From the IMG/VR virus record IMGVR_UViG_3300028859_000011, positions 1-64,000 of that record: a DNA stretch of 64,000 nucleotides; one strand, given 5' to 3'. Numbering within the stretch: the first letter of the stretch is position 1; every line of letters begins with the position of its first letter. Both the position numbers and the translations under genes were made by a program. Below the pieces are notes generated by a model, which had not been told where the DNA came from, made no database searches, and saw nothing but the letters and a program-made list of their open reading frames with translations. Source of the DNA: a virus. Positions 43,981 through 51,671 of the stretch are shown here, in pieces.

Positions 43981-44496
43981 TTAATTTTCATCTTTTATAA
44001 ATTGTGTATAATTTAAATCTAGCATAACTTCTCTATCAAAAACATTAACTGCAATTTTAGATTTTTTCTTAACATCATCAAGAGTTTTAATGACTCCTTT
44101 GAAATTATTAAATGGTCCATCTATTATTTTAACTCGTTCTTTAATATAATAAGTATTATCATTAACATAAACAATTAAATCATCAGTTTTTTTGTCTAAT
44201 AATCTATCAACTTCAGATTGCCTTAATGGTTTTTTTAATACACTTTGTACTCCTCCAATATATTTAACAAAACCTTCAACAGTATCTATAGATTCACATT
44301 CAATAAATATATAACCTGGTATTGTTATTTTTTCAACATTTATCTTTTTTCCATTTCTTAATTGCTGAGTTTTATTACTAGGTACTAATATATTTGATAT
44401 GAGATTTTCAATAGGATGCATTTTTAATTCGTGTTCTATTGATTCTTTTACTTTTTTTTCTTTGCCATTGGCAACTTTTATAACATAGTATTTCAT
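43981..44496 (-). CDS. nusG: NusG-family transcription factor
   Basis: A 171-residue protein. The NGN domain (1 to about 100) has the usual opening YYVIKVANGKEKKVKESIE, then ITIPGYIFIECE and FVKYIGGVQSVL. A KOW motif follows (VKIIDGPFNNFKGVI near 124-138). NusG couples RNA polymerase to ribosomes or Rho and raises processivity; specialised paralogues (RfaH, UpxY of Bacteroides) act on chosen operons. A phage copy may modify host polymerase for late or long transcripts. It is separated from the converging S1-like gene by two strong terminators. Confidence 0.92.
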   Translation of the reverse strand: MKYYVIKVANGKEKKVKESIEHELKMHPIENLISNILVPSNKTQQLRNGKKINVEKITIPGYIFIECESIDTVEGFVKYIGGVQSVLKKPLRQSEVDRLLDKKTDDLIVYVNDNTYYIKERVKIIDGPFNNFKGVIKTLDDVKKKSKIAVNVFDREVMLDLNYTQFIKDEN

Positions 44497-44550
44497 TTTT
44501 TATAATTATTTTTATAATTATTATATAAACTTTTAAATAAAAAGTTCAAA

Positions 44551-44582
44551 AAAATCCTTATATTTTTACATATAAGGATTTT
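44551..44582 (-). terminator. intrinsic terminator (minus strand)
   Basis: 12-base arms AAAATCCTTATA / TATAAGGATTTT, T-run on the minus strand. It ends the gene at 44584. Confidence 0.8.
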
Positions 44583-44583
44583 G

Positions 44584-45054
44584 TTAATATCTTCTAATAA
44601 TTGTCTTTTTTTTTGGTTCTTCCATTACAGGAGGATAATAAGGAGTAAATGATTTATCATCGCTATATTCATCTGTAAATATTTTATCAGTATCTACATT
44701 AGTATTATATTTTTTAGGCTCAAATATTGAATCATTACTATCACCTTTTTCTTCATCTCTTTTTAGTCTTTGATTTATAAATTCTCTAACATAATTATGA
44801 GCAGATTTTAAATCATCTTTCTTTTTATTTCTTAATCTCACACTTTTTCCATCTTTAGTTTTTTTGAAAATTTTACAAATGAAAAATATTCCCTTTTTCT
44901 GTATTCTAGCAAAATAATATGGTTCTACATTTCCTGATTTATATTTTATAATTCCTCCAAATACAGTAGGATTATATTTTGCTTTGCCACTAGTAAATAA
45001 TTTATCATCTATAATATTATCTTTCCAGTTTTCAAATGTTTTAATTTTTTTCAT
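44584..45054 (-). CDS. tagged protein with capsid-targeting-like N-terminus
   Basis: A 156-residue protein starting MKKIKTFENWKDN, a clear member of the tag family although it stands alone, away from the clusters. The C-terminus lacks KFNI. The interior (PYYFARIQKKGIFFICKIFK near 46-65, then a Lys/Arg-rich stretch) is not recognised; the C-terminal third is acidic, then proline-rich. A TTTTATATATATATG element lies just upstream. I infer packaging in the head. Confidence 0.7.
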   Translation of the reverse strand: MKKIKTFENWKDNIIDDKLFTSGKAKYNPTVFGGIIKYKSGNVEPYYFARIQKKGIFFICKIFKKTKDGKSVRLRNKKKDDLKSAHNYVREFINQRLKRDEEKGDSNDSIFEPKKYNTNVDTDKIFTDEYSDDKSFTPYYPPVMEEPKKKTIIRRY

Positions 45055-45122
45055 ATTACATATATATATAAAACTTTTATTATTATTTTTTCTATATTAA
45101 TTATAAAATAATAAATGAAATA

Positions 45123-45398
45123 ATGAAAAACTCTTTATTGAAAATTAGAATTGATGATGAAGAATATAAAAAATTTCAAGACGTCTGTGAAAAAAAAGAT
45201 AAATCTATGAGTGAGGTTATAAGATCATTTATCAGTTCATATAATAATGGAAAAAATATCATATTATTAGATATCGATAACGAAACATTTGATAAAAGTT
45301 TAGAAATGTGTAAATCTAAAAAAATAAAACTTAATGATGTAGTTAAATATCTATTAAATAAAGCAATTAAAAATAAAGATAAACTAACGTTTAAATAA
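45123..45398 (+). CDS. tandem ribbon-helix-helix DNA-binding protein
   Basis: A 91-residue protein with two RHH-like units: LKIRIDDEEYKKFQDVCEKK then MSEVIRSFI (5-40), and LLDIDNETFDKSLEMC then LNDVVKYLLNKAI (48-86). In each, a short strand is followed by two helices. A single-chain RHH dimer is likely a transcriptional regulator. Its target is unknown; divergent control of the gene at 45054 is possible. Confidence 0.7.
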   Translation: MKNSLLKIRIDDEEYKKFQDVCEKKDKSMSEVIRSFISSYNNGKNIILLDIDNETFDKSLEMCKSKKIKLNDVVKYLLNKAIKNKDKLTFK

Positions 45399-45428
45399 AA
45401 AGTGCTGTTTTATAAAACAGCACTTTTT
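45397..45428. terminator. bidirectional terminator
   Basis: 15-base perfect arms AAAAAGTGCTGTTTT with a 2-base loop, between the RHH gene and the interrupted gene on the other strand. Confidence 0.9.
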
Positions 45429-45430
45429 AT

Positions 45431-45637
45431 TTAAACCCATTCCTCTTCTTCAAGAAGTATTGGATCATATTTTAATCCAAGTTCATATATTTTATCATAA
45501 ATTTCATTTTTGTTTTTTGTTTCGAAAAATTCATTAACTGTTTCAAATTCACCTTCAATTTGCTTTAACAACAAAACATCTTTTGTTTCAGCATCCCAAA
45601 CCAATTTTCATACATCTTTTTTTTCATTTTTTTTCAT
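45431..45637 (-). pseudogene. small gene interrupted by an in-frame TGA
   Basis: On the minus strand ATG at 45637 opens a frame that reads MKKNEKKDV, then TGA (45610-45608), then KLVWDAETKDVLLLKQIEGE and on to a TAA at 45431-45433. Without the TGA it would be 68 residues, acidic and coding-like to the end. TGG to TGA is one change. Readthrough, or restart at the TTG two codons later, are alternatives. The rest of the 45429-45859 gap holds only A/T-rich sequence. Confidence 0.6.
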
Positions 45638-45825
45638 AGAGAATTTATTATTTTTTTATTGTAAATTAAGTTGAATATAATTCAACTTTTTTAAAAATTT
45701 TGCTATATACTTATAGTATTTCTCACTCAAGTATATATTAATTAATACGCATCAGATATTTCTATTTTATTTAATTATTTGATATTTAGATTATTATAAG
45801 TTATTGATTAATAGAAATAAATAAA

Positions 45826-45859
45826 ATAATTAAAAATAATTAAAAATAATTAAAAATAA
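45826..45859 (+). repeat. 10-base tandem repeat before the thymidine kinase gene
   Basis: Three consecutive copies of TAAAAATAAT-type units end directly at the ATG of the thymidine kinase gene. This is the leader of that gene; it may tune initiation. Confidence 0.6.
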
Positions 45860-46438
45860 ATGGCTAAATTATATTTTAGATACTCTACAATGAATGCAGG
45901 TAAAAGCATAGATTTAATTAGAACTAATTTTAATTATCTTGAAAATGGTAAAAAGACCATGTGTTTTACATCAAGTAAAGATAATAGATATGGAGTAGGT
46001 AAAATAACATCAAGAATTGGATTATCAATTGATGCTATACCAGTAAATGAGGATACTAATATATATGATATAGTTAAAAAAGAAGTAGATATATCTTGTG
46101 TATTTGTAGATGAAGTACAGTTTTTAACATCTGATAATATATTTCAATTGTCAGATATCGTAGATGAATTAAATATACCAGTAATTTGTTATGGACTTAG
46201 ATCGGATTATAAAATGATAGGATTTATTGGATCATCTCAATTAATTTCAATATGTGATTCTATTGAAGAAATTAAAACTATATGTAATCATTGTAAAACT
46301 AAAAAAGCTATATTAAACGCTAGATTTTTAAATGATAAAATAATAATTGAAGGACCACAAATTATAATAGGTGGTAATGATAGCTATAAACCTTTATGTA
46401 GAAAATGTTATAAAACAATATTAAAAGAACAAAAATGA
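45860..46438 (+). CDS. tdk: thymidine kinase
   Basis: A 192-residue type II thymidine kinase. P-loop YSTMNAGKS (about 8-16), Walker B-like FVDEVQFL (about 80-87), the lasso region with zinc pairs CNHC (about 140-143) and CRKC (about 180-183), and the substrate-binding NARF segment are all present. It phosphorylates thymidine to dTMP for phage DNA synthesis, fitting a very AT-rich genome. The length is normal for the family (about 190). It overlaps the next gene by 4 bases. Confidence 0.93.
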   Translation: MAKLYFRYSTMNAGKSIDLIRTNFNYLENGKKTMCFTSSKDNRYGVGKITSRIGLSIDAIPVNEDTNIYDIVKKEVDISCVFVDEVQFLTSDNIFQLSDIVDELNIPVICYGLRSDYKMIGFIGSSQLISICDSIEEIKTICNHCKTKKAILNARFLNDKIIIEGPQIIIGGNDSYKPLCRKCYKTILKEQK

Positions 46439-46638
46439 AAGATAATTTAAATGAGAAATTAGAACAAGGATATAAAAGACTTTGTTTAGTAAATGTGGTT
46501 TGGTCATTATTATTAATGCCATTAGCATTTGTATTTAATCAAAATGATTTATCTATGTTTGTACTTATATGGATGATTTGGATTATTATCGGATTATTTT
46601 TATCACCTAAAATAACAATGAAAATATGGCGAAAGTAG
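46435..46638 (+). CDS. small two-span membrane protein
   Basis: A 67-residue protein with two hydrophobic helices (VNVVWSLLLMPLAFVF near 19-34; LSMFVLIWMIWIIIGLFL near 40-57) and basic ends. A holin-like or membrane-modifying role is possible, but nothing specific supports it. Overlaps both neighbours. Confidence 0.65.
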   Translation: MKDNLNEKLEQGYKRLCLVNVVWSLLLMPLAFVFNQNDLSMFVLIWMIWIIIGLFLSPKITMKIWRK

Positions 46639-47039
46639 ATTTTATAACACTTGCAAATATTATATTTAAAGATAAAGATAAATATAAATTTATAACAGAT
46701 GAAGAAAAAGAAGATTCTTTTTTTATGCTTAATAGAAAATTCGCATATAAATATTTGAGAAAAGCACAATTTTTTAATAATAAAAATATTAATAAATCAT
46801 CATCATTAGATATTTGGTATCAAATTTTTTATAAAACTACTAATGGAACACCTGATTGGTGGTGGAAAACAAAGCAGCCTTCAAAAAATAAGATAAAATC
46901 TGAATTTAATAATAATGATCTGAATTTAATAATAGATTATTATGAAATAAAAAAAAGTGATATTGAATTTTTAATTAAATATTATAGTCAAGATTTAAAG
47001 GATGATATTAAAAGACTTAAGAAATTTAAAAATGAATAA
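46626..47039 (+). CDS. possible clamp-loader small subunit (gp62-like)
   Basis: A 137-residue protein. The segment FFMLNRKFAYKYLRKAQFFN (about 35-54), then SSSLDIWYQIFYK and PDWWWKTKQ, resembles small clamp-loader subunits of T4-like phages, which have a F-M-x-N-R-x-x-S ... L-F-x-N-E-M pattern. The match is by motif memory only. If right, it pairs with a gp44-type ATPase outside the window. Confidence 0.45.
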   Translation: MAKVDFITLANIIFKDKDKYKFITDEEKEDSFFMLNRKFAYKYLRKAQFFNNKNINKSSSLDIWYQIFYKTTNGTPDWWWKTKQPSKNKIKSEFNNNDLNLIIDYYEIKKSDIEFLIKYYSQDLKDDIKRLKKFKNE

Positions 47040-47040
47040 A

Positions 47041-47069
47041 AAAAAGTAGATAAAAATCTACTCTTTTTT
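47041..47069. terminator. terminator between convergent genes
   Basis: AGTAGAT / ATCTACT stem with flanking A- and T-runs. Confidence 0.75.
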
Positions 47070-47862
47070 ATTCTAAACGAATATTATATATTTCTTCTTT
47101 AATGTAGTTACAATTTGTTTTGTAATAATAACCATCAATTGTTATACAATTTTTATTCCTACCATTTGATATAATTATAATATCGTATGAATAATTATAA
47201 TTAATCTTTTTCTCATTATATAAAACTAAATAGTGTGTATCAAATTTTAATATTCCTGCAGATTCAAATATAACATCATCTAATGTTCTTTTTTGTGATG
47301 AAAATGGCTTTACTTGAACTGTATATTTTTCATTATCAAACATAAATGATCCATCTATTCCACTAACATCTTCTGCTATATTTATTGGAGGATTAAATTT
47401 AATTATTTTTTTAGTTTTATTATTATTATTAATAAAATTTTGAAAATATATATTTGCTAAATTTTCACCACGCTTACCTTTATTAGATGTACATTCGACG
47501 ATATGATAATTACCAATAAAAAATACTCCATTATAATGATATTGATTAAATAAATTATATTTCATATATTTAATAAAAGATTCTTCAGTTCTTATATCAT
47601 TAAATTTTGCTATACTCTCAAATGTTCTTTTATTATTAATAAATTTATTTATAATTTCCATTTCATAACTTTTTTTATTTATTTCAAATTTATCTTTATT
47701 ATTATTTTTTATATAACCAAATTTTGAATATACTCTTTGAATAAAATTTTCAATTTTATCATTTATTTTTGATTTTTCTTTTGATGAAATTTCAACATTA
47801 ACTTCTTCATTATCATCATCATACCATTTCAATATTGTTGGTTTATTATTATTTTCACTCAT
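47068..47862 (-). CDS. PD-(D/E)XK-type nuclease candidate
   Basis: A 264-residue protein. GKRGENLANIYFQNF (about 132-146), then SGIDGSFMFDNEKYTVQVKP (about 167-186) gives the order E, D, (Q)-x-K seen in PD-(D/E)XK restriction-like nucleases. The usual second acid is Gln here, in V-Q-V-K, as in some family members. The N-terminal 60 residues are acidic. A restriction-type, Holliday or host-DNA-degrading role cannot be told apart. Confidence 0.6.
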   Translation of the reverse strand: MSENNNKPTILKWYDDDNEEVNVEISSKEKSKINDKIENFIQRVYSKFGYIKNNNKDKFEINKKSYEMEIINKFINNKRTFESIAKFNDIRTEESFIKYMKYNLFNQYHYNGVFFIGNYHIVECTSNKGKRGENLANIYFQNFINNNNKTKKIIKFNPPINIAEDVSGIDGSFMFDNEKYTVQVKPFSSQKRTLDDVIFESAGILKFDTHYLVLYNEKKINYNYSYDIIIISNGRNKNCITIDGYYYKTNCNYIKEEIYNIRLE

Positions 47863-47925
47863 TTAAATTAAGACTTTATTAATTGTTTTTTATTATCGAT
47901 TATTTTAATTAATAACGAATATAAT

Positions 47926-47957
47926 AAAAAAAAGTGAAACAACCTAATGTTTCACCT
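47926..47957 (-). terminator. intrinsic terminator (minus strand)
   Basis: GTGAAAC / GTTTCAC stem with a long T-run on the minus strand. It ends the small RNA region before the gene that starts at 47862. Confidence 0.75.
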
Positions 47958-47981
47958 CCTTTTTTTGTTAAATTTAAAAAT

Positions 47982-48053
47982 AGAGAGATAGCTTCCACAC
48001 ACCAAATGTAATTTTATTGATTAATTCGTCAGGACCTTAACCCGAATCTCTCT
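47982..48053 (-). ncRNA. 72-nt structured RNA candidate
   Basis: Closed by a perfect 8-base stem AGAGAGAT / ATCTCTCT with an inner hairpin (TCGGG ... CC-TGA-CGA) on the minus strand. It lies in a 341-base gene-free stretch, between a terminator-like hairpin (48071-48106) and a terminator (47926-47957), and has more G+C than its surroundings. It is tRNA-sized but lacks a T-loop motif. A riboswitch or regulatory RNA is possible. Confidence 0.45.
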
Positions 48054-48070
48054 TATATTATAAATACAAA

Positions 48071-48106
48071 AACCTAGCAAACTTTAAAAAAAAGTCTCAC
48101 TAGGTT
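48071..48106 (-). terminator. terminator-like hairpin (minus strand)
   Basis: AACCTAG / CTAGGTT outer stem and ACTTT / AAAGT inner stem, followed on the minus strand by a T-run. The last codons of the short ORF at 48084-48146 form part of it. Confidence 0.65.
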
Positions 48107-48146
48107 GTAAATATTTAATATCTTTTAATATCAGTTTTTTACTCAT
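48084..48146 (-). CDS. possible 20-residue leader peptide
   Basis: ATG at 48146 opens a short frame MSKKLILKDIKYLQPSETFF ending inside the hairpin at 48071-48106. A TTTATATATAAGG element (48156-48170) is 10 bases upstream. The overlap of short ORF and terminator recalls attenuation leaders. Could equally be chance. Confidence 0.3.
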   Translation of the reverse strand: MSKKLILKDIKYLQPSETFF

Positions 48147-48203
48147 AATTATATACCTTATATATAAATATATTTATATCTATTTTATCTAAAACTAAAA
48201 ATT

Positions 48204-48755
48204 TTATTTACATAAACGATCTGAAGCAGAACTTGAAGCAAAACTATATGGTTTTCCCATTACTTTATATTTTTCACCGCATAACCATCCCATAACATCA
48301 TTATAAACTTTATTTGATTTATTGTTTGATAATCTTGCTCCATTTCTTGTATTTTTTTTAACATTTAAATCTACATGAATTTCTACTAGCTTATTTGGTG
48401 TTGAATCATCATAATAGTTTTTATCAAATTTATATTTATAATTATTATTACTTAATGTTTCGTTAATAGATTCAGCAACATCATGAGACAATAATGCTTC
48501 ATTCCATAATTTAGTTACAAGGTCTTTAACTTTAGGCTCAGTATATGTTGCATAAACTACATGAGCACCTTTTCTTTTTTCCTCATTATAAAAAACAACT
48601 GAAACTGCATATTTAGTTCTATGCATATGACTATCTGAATCACAACCAATAATTACTTTTGATCCTTTATCAACATTTTTAACATAATTTAATACGTAAT
48701 CATTTATACTTATAATTTTTTCTCCATTTATTTTTCTCCATGCTAAATTTTCCAT
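48204..48755 (-). CDS. RNase H-like protein of the DUF458/YkuK type
   Basis: A 183-residue protein. KVIIGCDSDSHMHRTKYAVS (about 33-52) supplies the first-strand Asp pair, then VEIHVDLNV (about 127-135), and VYNDVMGWLCGEKYKVMGKP with SFASSSASDRLCK at the very end. This last motif is typical of the YkuK family, an RNase H fold with likely nuclease or nucleic-acid binding role. The late placement of the A-S-x-A-S-D-R signature is as in the family. The function in phages is unknown. Confidence 0.75.
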   Translation of the reverse strand: MENLAWRKINGEKIISINDYVLNYVKNVDKGSKVIIGCDSDSHMHRTKYAVSVVFYNEEKRKGAHVVYATYTEPKVKDLVTKLWNEALLSHDVAESINETLSNNNYKYKFDKNYYDDSTPNKLVEIHVDLNVKKNTRNGARLSNNKSNKVYNDVMGWLCGEKYKVMGKPYSFASSSASDRLCK

Positions 48756-48966
48756 GTCTATTAATTATTTAATTTTTTATTTATTAATGATTATGTATTT
48801 TATATTTTCAAATAAGTTTATTATTTAATTAATATCTTATCTTTATTTTTATCATAAATTAAATTTTATTATATATGTCATTATATTATTTCAATTTATC
48901 ATTTTTATAAGTGTTTTTATAACATTATTTAAGTTCAAAATATAAACTTATCTATCATTTTTTATA

Positions 48967-48974
48967 TACATTTG
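48967..48974 (+). promoter_or_regulatory. host-type promoter -7 element TACATTTG
   Basis: Fits TAnnTTTG, 34 bases before the ATG at 49009. No clear TTG at -33. The rest of the 48756-49008 gap shows nothing else. Confidence 0.5.
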
Positions 48975-49008
48975 TAAATTAATACGTAATAAATAAATCA
49001 AACAAAAA

Positions 49009-49722
49009 ATGTCAAAAATAAAAATTAATAATGAATATGCAGTCAGAATAAATCATCCAGAATTTGGAATTTTTTATTTTTCATATTCTAGTAATAATAT
49101 AAAAGGAGAAACATTTGTATTTACTAAAAATTTATCTAAAGTTCAAACTTGGAAAACAATAAAATTTTCAGATAATCAAATTAATGTAATTATATCAGCA
49201 ATGAAATTTAAGACTCGTAATATATATTTATCACTTGATAAAAATATAGAAAATAAAACACAAGATAATATTATAAAATCAAGAAATAAATATTATTATG
49301 TTATTGATTCATCACAAGATATCAAATCAAAAATGCTTCTATTAACTGCAGATAAAAATATAAAAAAATTAAATGATACATTAATAGAAGATTCAGAAAG
49401 TATATATAATTTATATACTAATATTAAAACTAATGTCATCACAAGTAATTTTAAAAAAATCAATAATTGTGATGTAGATTTTGATAAAATATTAAAAGAT
49501 TCAAATGATACATTATCAGCTATTCAATTACAGAATGATATACAAAATGAATTAGCACTTAAAGTGAATAATTATATTGATGATATTTCACAATATAAGA
49601 AAGATAACAATATTTTAAAAGAATTTGAATGCTATACTGGAATATATTTAGATGTTATTGATGCATCTTATGGTTTTAGAAAATTAAAATTAAAATTACT
49701 TAATAATATTAATAATCACTAA
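49009..49722 (+). CDS. unknown protein
   Basis: A 237-residue Asn/Lys/Ile-rich protein. The N-terminal part reads like a beta domain (YAVRINHPEFGIFYFSYSS), the middle like a helical bundle. The C-terminus FRKLKLKLLNNINNH is a version of the basic tag. It converges with the next gene with no gap. Confidence 0.6.
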   Translation: MSKIKINNEYAVRINHPEFGIFYFSYSSNNIKGETFVFTKNLSKVQTWKTIKFSDNQINVIISAMKFKTRNIYLSLDKNIENKTQDNIIKSRNKYYYVIDSSQDIKSKMLLLTADKNIKKLNDTLIEDSESIYNLYTNIKTNVITSNFKKINNCDVDFDKILKDSNDTLSAIQLQNDIQNELALKVNNYIDDISQYKKDNNILKEFECYTGIYLDVIDASYGFRKLKLKLLNNINNH

Positions 49723-50358
49723 TTAATTTTTTATCAGTTTTTTAATATTATCTAATTTATTTATCGAAAAAATCCATCCAGCTTTTTTACCACCAGTTTT
49801 AGGATCAGTTAAAAATTTATTATATCTACAACCTAATGATAATAATTCATCTTTAATTTTTTTTGTTCCAATACCAAAAAGCGCATATGCTTTATCTGAA
49901 TATTTAACTAACTCTATATCATCATTTTCTTTTTGATCAAATGTAGATATTGATTTTATATGCTTTAATTTTGGATTTTCTTTTTTTGGCTCTTCAACTT
50001 TTGGTTCTTCAATAATATCAGGTTTATATAACATAAATACTTCAGATAATAGCATTTGATTGCCTTCTTCATCTTCCCAATGTCTAGAAAAATTATGCTG
50101 AGATATTTTATATTTTTTCAATAATGAATTTACCAAAACAGTATCTATTTTTGTATTTAAATTTCCAATTTTAATAAACTCTAAATCTTTTTTCCATTCA
50201 CCTTTACCTAATCCAGATTTTGATATAAAACTATTCATTTTAAGATATAAATCATCATTGTTTATATCTAATAATATCTTAGCTTCAACAGAATTATAAT
50301 CGTAATCCCAAGAGTAATAAGATTTATTTTTAGCTAATAATTTAAAATTTTCATTCAT
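49723..50358 (-). CDS. protein with C-terminal 'GWIFS' phage domain
   Basis: A 211-residue protein. Residues 1-110 are unrecognised, then a Pro/Glu/Lys hinge (EEPKVEEPKKENPK), then VKYSDKAYALFGIGTKKIKD ... GCRYNKFLTD ... KKAGWIFSINK. The last domain (pattern K-A-x-A-x-x-G-x-T-K, L-G-x-R-x-N, G-W-I-F-S) is common in large-phage and mobile-element proteins and is probably a nucleic-acid or protein binding module. A TTTTATATATAACG element precedes the gene. Confidence 0.6.
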   Translation of the reverse strand: MNENFKLLAKNKSYYSWDYDYNSVEAKILLDINNDDLYLKMNSFISKSGLGKGEWKKDLEFIKIGNLNTKIDTVLVNSLLKKYKISQHNFSRHWEDEEGNQMLLSEVFMLYKPDIIEEPKVEEPKKENPKLKHIKSISTFDQKENDDIELVKYSDKAYALFGIGTKKIKDELLSLGCRYNKFLTDPKTGGKKAGWIFSINKLDNIKKLIKN

Positions 50359-50430
50359 AATATAAACTATATTTTCGTTATATATAAAATAAACTTTTTA
50401 ATTTATTTATATTATAACAAATAAAAATAT

Positions 50431-50733
50431 ATGTTCAAATTAGAAATAGAAACTTGTATGAGTGAACCTCCAATTATTATTGATATAGAATCTTTTAAAG
50501 CATTTGATAGAAAGAAATCCGAAATTCATAAGATGTTAAATAGTTATATATTTGAAATAAATACAAAACAAATCAGAGATGAAATTAAAGAAAATGTATT
50601 AAAAATTTTAAGTATGGATATAATAAATATTAGAAGAGAAAAACTTAAAATATTGGATGAAATTTCTGGAAATAAAAAAATAAAAAAATATTATCATAAT
50701 GATATGATGATCAAGTACAATATTGAAATATAA
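50431..50733 (+). CDS. unknown small protein
   Basis: A 100-residue charged helical protein, with INIRREKLKILDEISGNKK near 70-88 resembling the basic tag but internal. No domain recognised. Confidence 0.55.
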   Translation: MFKLEIETCMSEPPIIIDIESFKAFDRKKSEIHKMLNSYIFEINTKQIRDEIKENVLKILSMDIINIRREKLKILDEISGNKKIKKYYHNDMMIKYNIEI

Positions 50734-50746
50734 AAACAACTGAATA

Positions 50747-51214
50747 ATGATGACATTACCTCATTTTAATTCTATACAAAACTGTTGTTATAATATAGAT
50801 CCTATTTATCAATCATGTTTTGAAGTTAGATTTAATAATAAATTTTTACTAGATAATTGTATATCTATAGAAAATAATATTATTAATTTTAATCTTTATA
50901 TTTATGAAAATGAGTTACAACCATTTAATATTATAAATGATATGATTAATAATAACGAAATTATAAATTATTTAGAAATTATAAATTATAATAACGAAGG
51001 TACAATAAAATATGCAGTATTTTTAGAAAAATTTAAATTTGTAGAATTTGTAGGATTTCTTGATTTTGATTTGGTTAAATATGATAAAAAATATAATATA
51101 AAAAATTTACATGTTAAATTTAAATATGATAAAATGACTGTAATTATAGAAAAAAAATATAATAACTTTATTAGAAAAATTAAAATTAAGTGTTTAAATG
51201 AAAAAGATTCATAA
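50747..51214 (+). CDS. tail-tube/baseplate-type small structural protein
   Basis: A 155-residue protein paralogous to the gene at 37393-37974: shared QPFNIINDM-type helix, then LEKFKFVEF and LHVKFKYDKM strands. I infer a minor tail component. The last codons form one arm of the terminator at 51199. Confidence 0.5.
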   Translation: MMTLPHFNSIQNCCYNIDPIYQSCFEVRFNNKFLLDNCISIENNIINFNLYIYENELQPFNIINDMINNNEIINYLEIINYNNEGTIKYAVFLEKFKFVEFVGFLDFDLVKYDKKYNIKNLHVKFKYDKMTVIIEKKYNNFIRKIKIKCLNEKDS

Positions 51215-51236
51215 AATATGAATCTTTTTCATTTTT
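51199..51236. terminator. bidirectional terminator
   Basis: GAAAAAGATTCATA / TATGAATCTTTTTC stem with a 3-base loop between convergent genes. Confidence 0.85.
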
Positions 51237-51622
51237 TAATATTCATCTAAAAATTCAATCTCATCTTCATCATCTACATTTATTAACTTTATAACATTTG
51301 TATAACCAGTAAATTCTTTTAGTTCATCTATCATATCATAAAAATCAGATTCATCCAAACTATCTAATAAATCAGCTAATTCATATTTAGCAGGTTGATA
51401 ATCATCTTCATCAATATAATCATCTAAACTTTTTTCTCCTTGAGTGTCTAATATTTCTAATATCTGATCAATTGCATCATGTTTATATTCCCAAAAAGAT
51501 TCATGTTCATCATCAACTCTAACTTCCCATTTATCTTCGTTTTCATTATCGTTTTCATTTTCTTCGTCATTCAGAATATTTTCATTAATATATTCAAACT
51601 CATCAAATTTTTTAAGCCCCAT
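51236..51622 (-). CDS. acidic protein with capsid-targeting-like N-terminus
   Basis: A 128-residue, very acidic protein. I place the start at ATG 51622 (MGLKKFDEFEYINENIL) because the upstream in-frame ATG at 51664 lies inside a perfect palindrome. That N-terminus is aromatic/acidic with I-N-E at the cleavage-site distance, like the T4 targeting peptide. Repeated Asp/Glu/Asn runs fill the middle. It could be a DNA mimic or a core protein, but this is speculative. It is divergent from the small RNA at 51672. Confidence 0.65.
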   Translation of the reverse strand: MGLKKFDEFEYINENILNDEENENDNENEDKWEVRVDDEHESFWEYKHDAIDQILEILDTQGEKSLDDYIDEDDYQPAKYELADLLDSLDESDFYDMIDELKEFTGYTNVIKLINVDDEDEIEFLDEY

Positions 51623-51629
51623 AATATTA

Positions 51630-51671
51630 TTTTTATTTGTATATATTAATTTTAATATATACAAATAAAAA
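51630..51671. promoter_or_regulatory. perfect 20-base-arm palindrome, probable divergent promoter/operator
   Basis: Left arm 51630-51649 and right arm 51652-51671 are exact inverse copies around a TT centre (TATTTGTATATATTAA within each arm). It lies between a minus-strand gene and a plus-strand RNA, each beginning within about 10 bases of it. One half-site recurs at 9918-9933. Confidence 0.7.

Noticed and set aside
47982-48053. Hammerhead ribozyme, because CTGACGA fits the CUGANGA core and the ends form a stem.
   Set aside because: The GAAA core strand reads GAAG, stem I would have two to three pairs, and no stem II can be drawn.
47982-48053. tRNA, because of the length (72 nt) and closed ends.
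   Set aside because: No T-loop GGTTCGAxxCC, no convincing anticodon arm, and closing stem of 8 pairs.
51623-51664. Earlier start of the acidic gene at 51664.
   Set aside because: It falls inside the perfect palindrome; the ATG at 51622 gives a targeting-like N-terminus.
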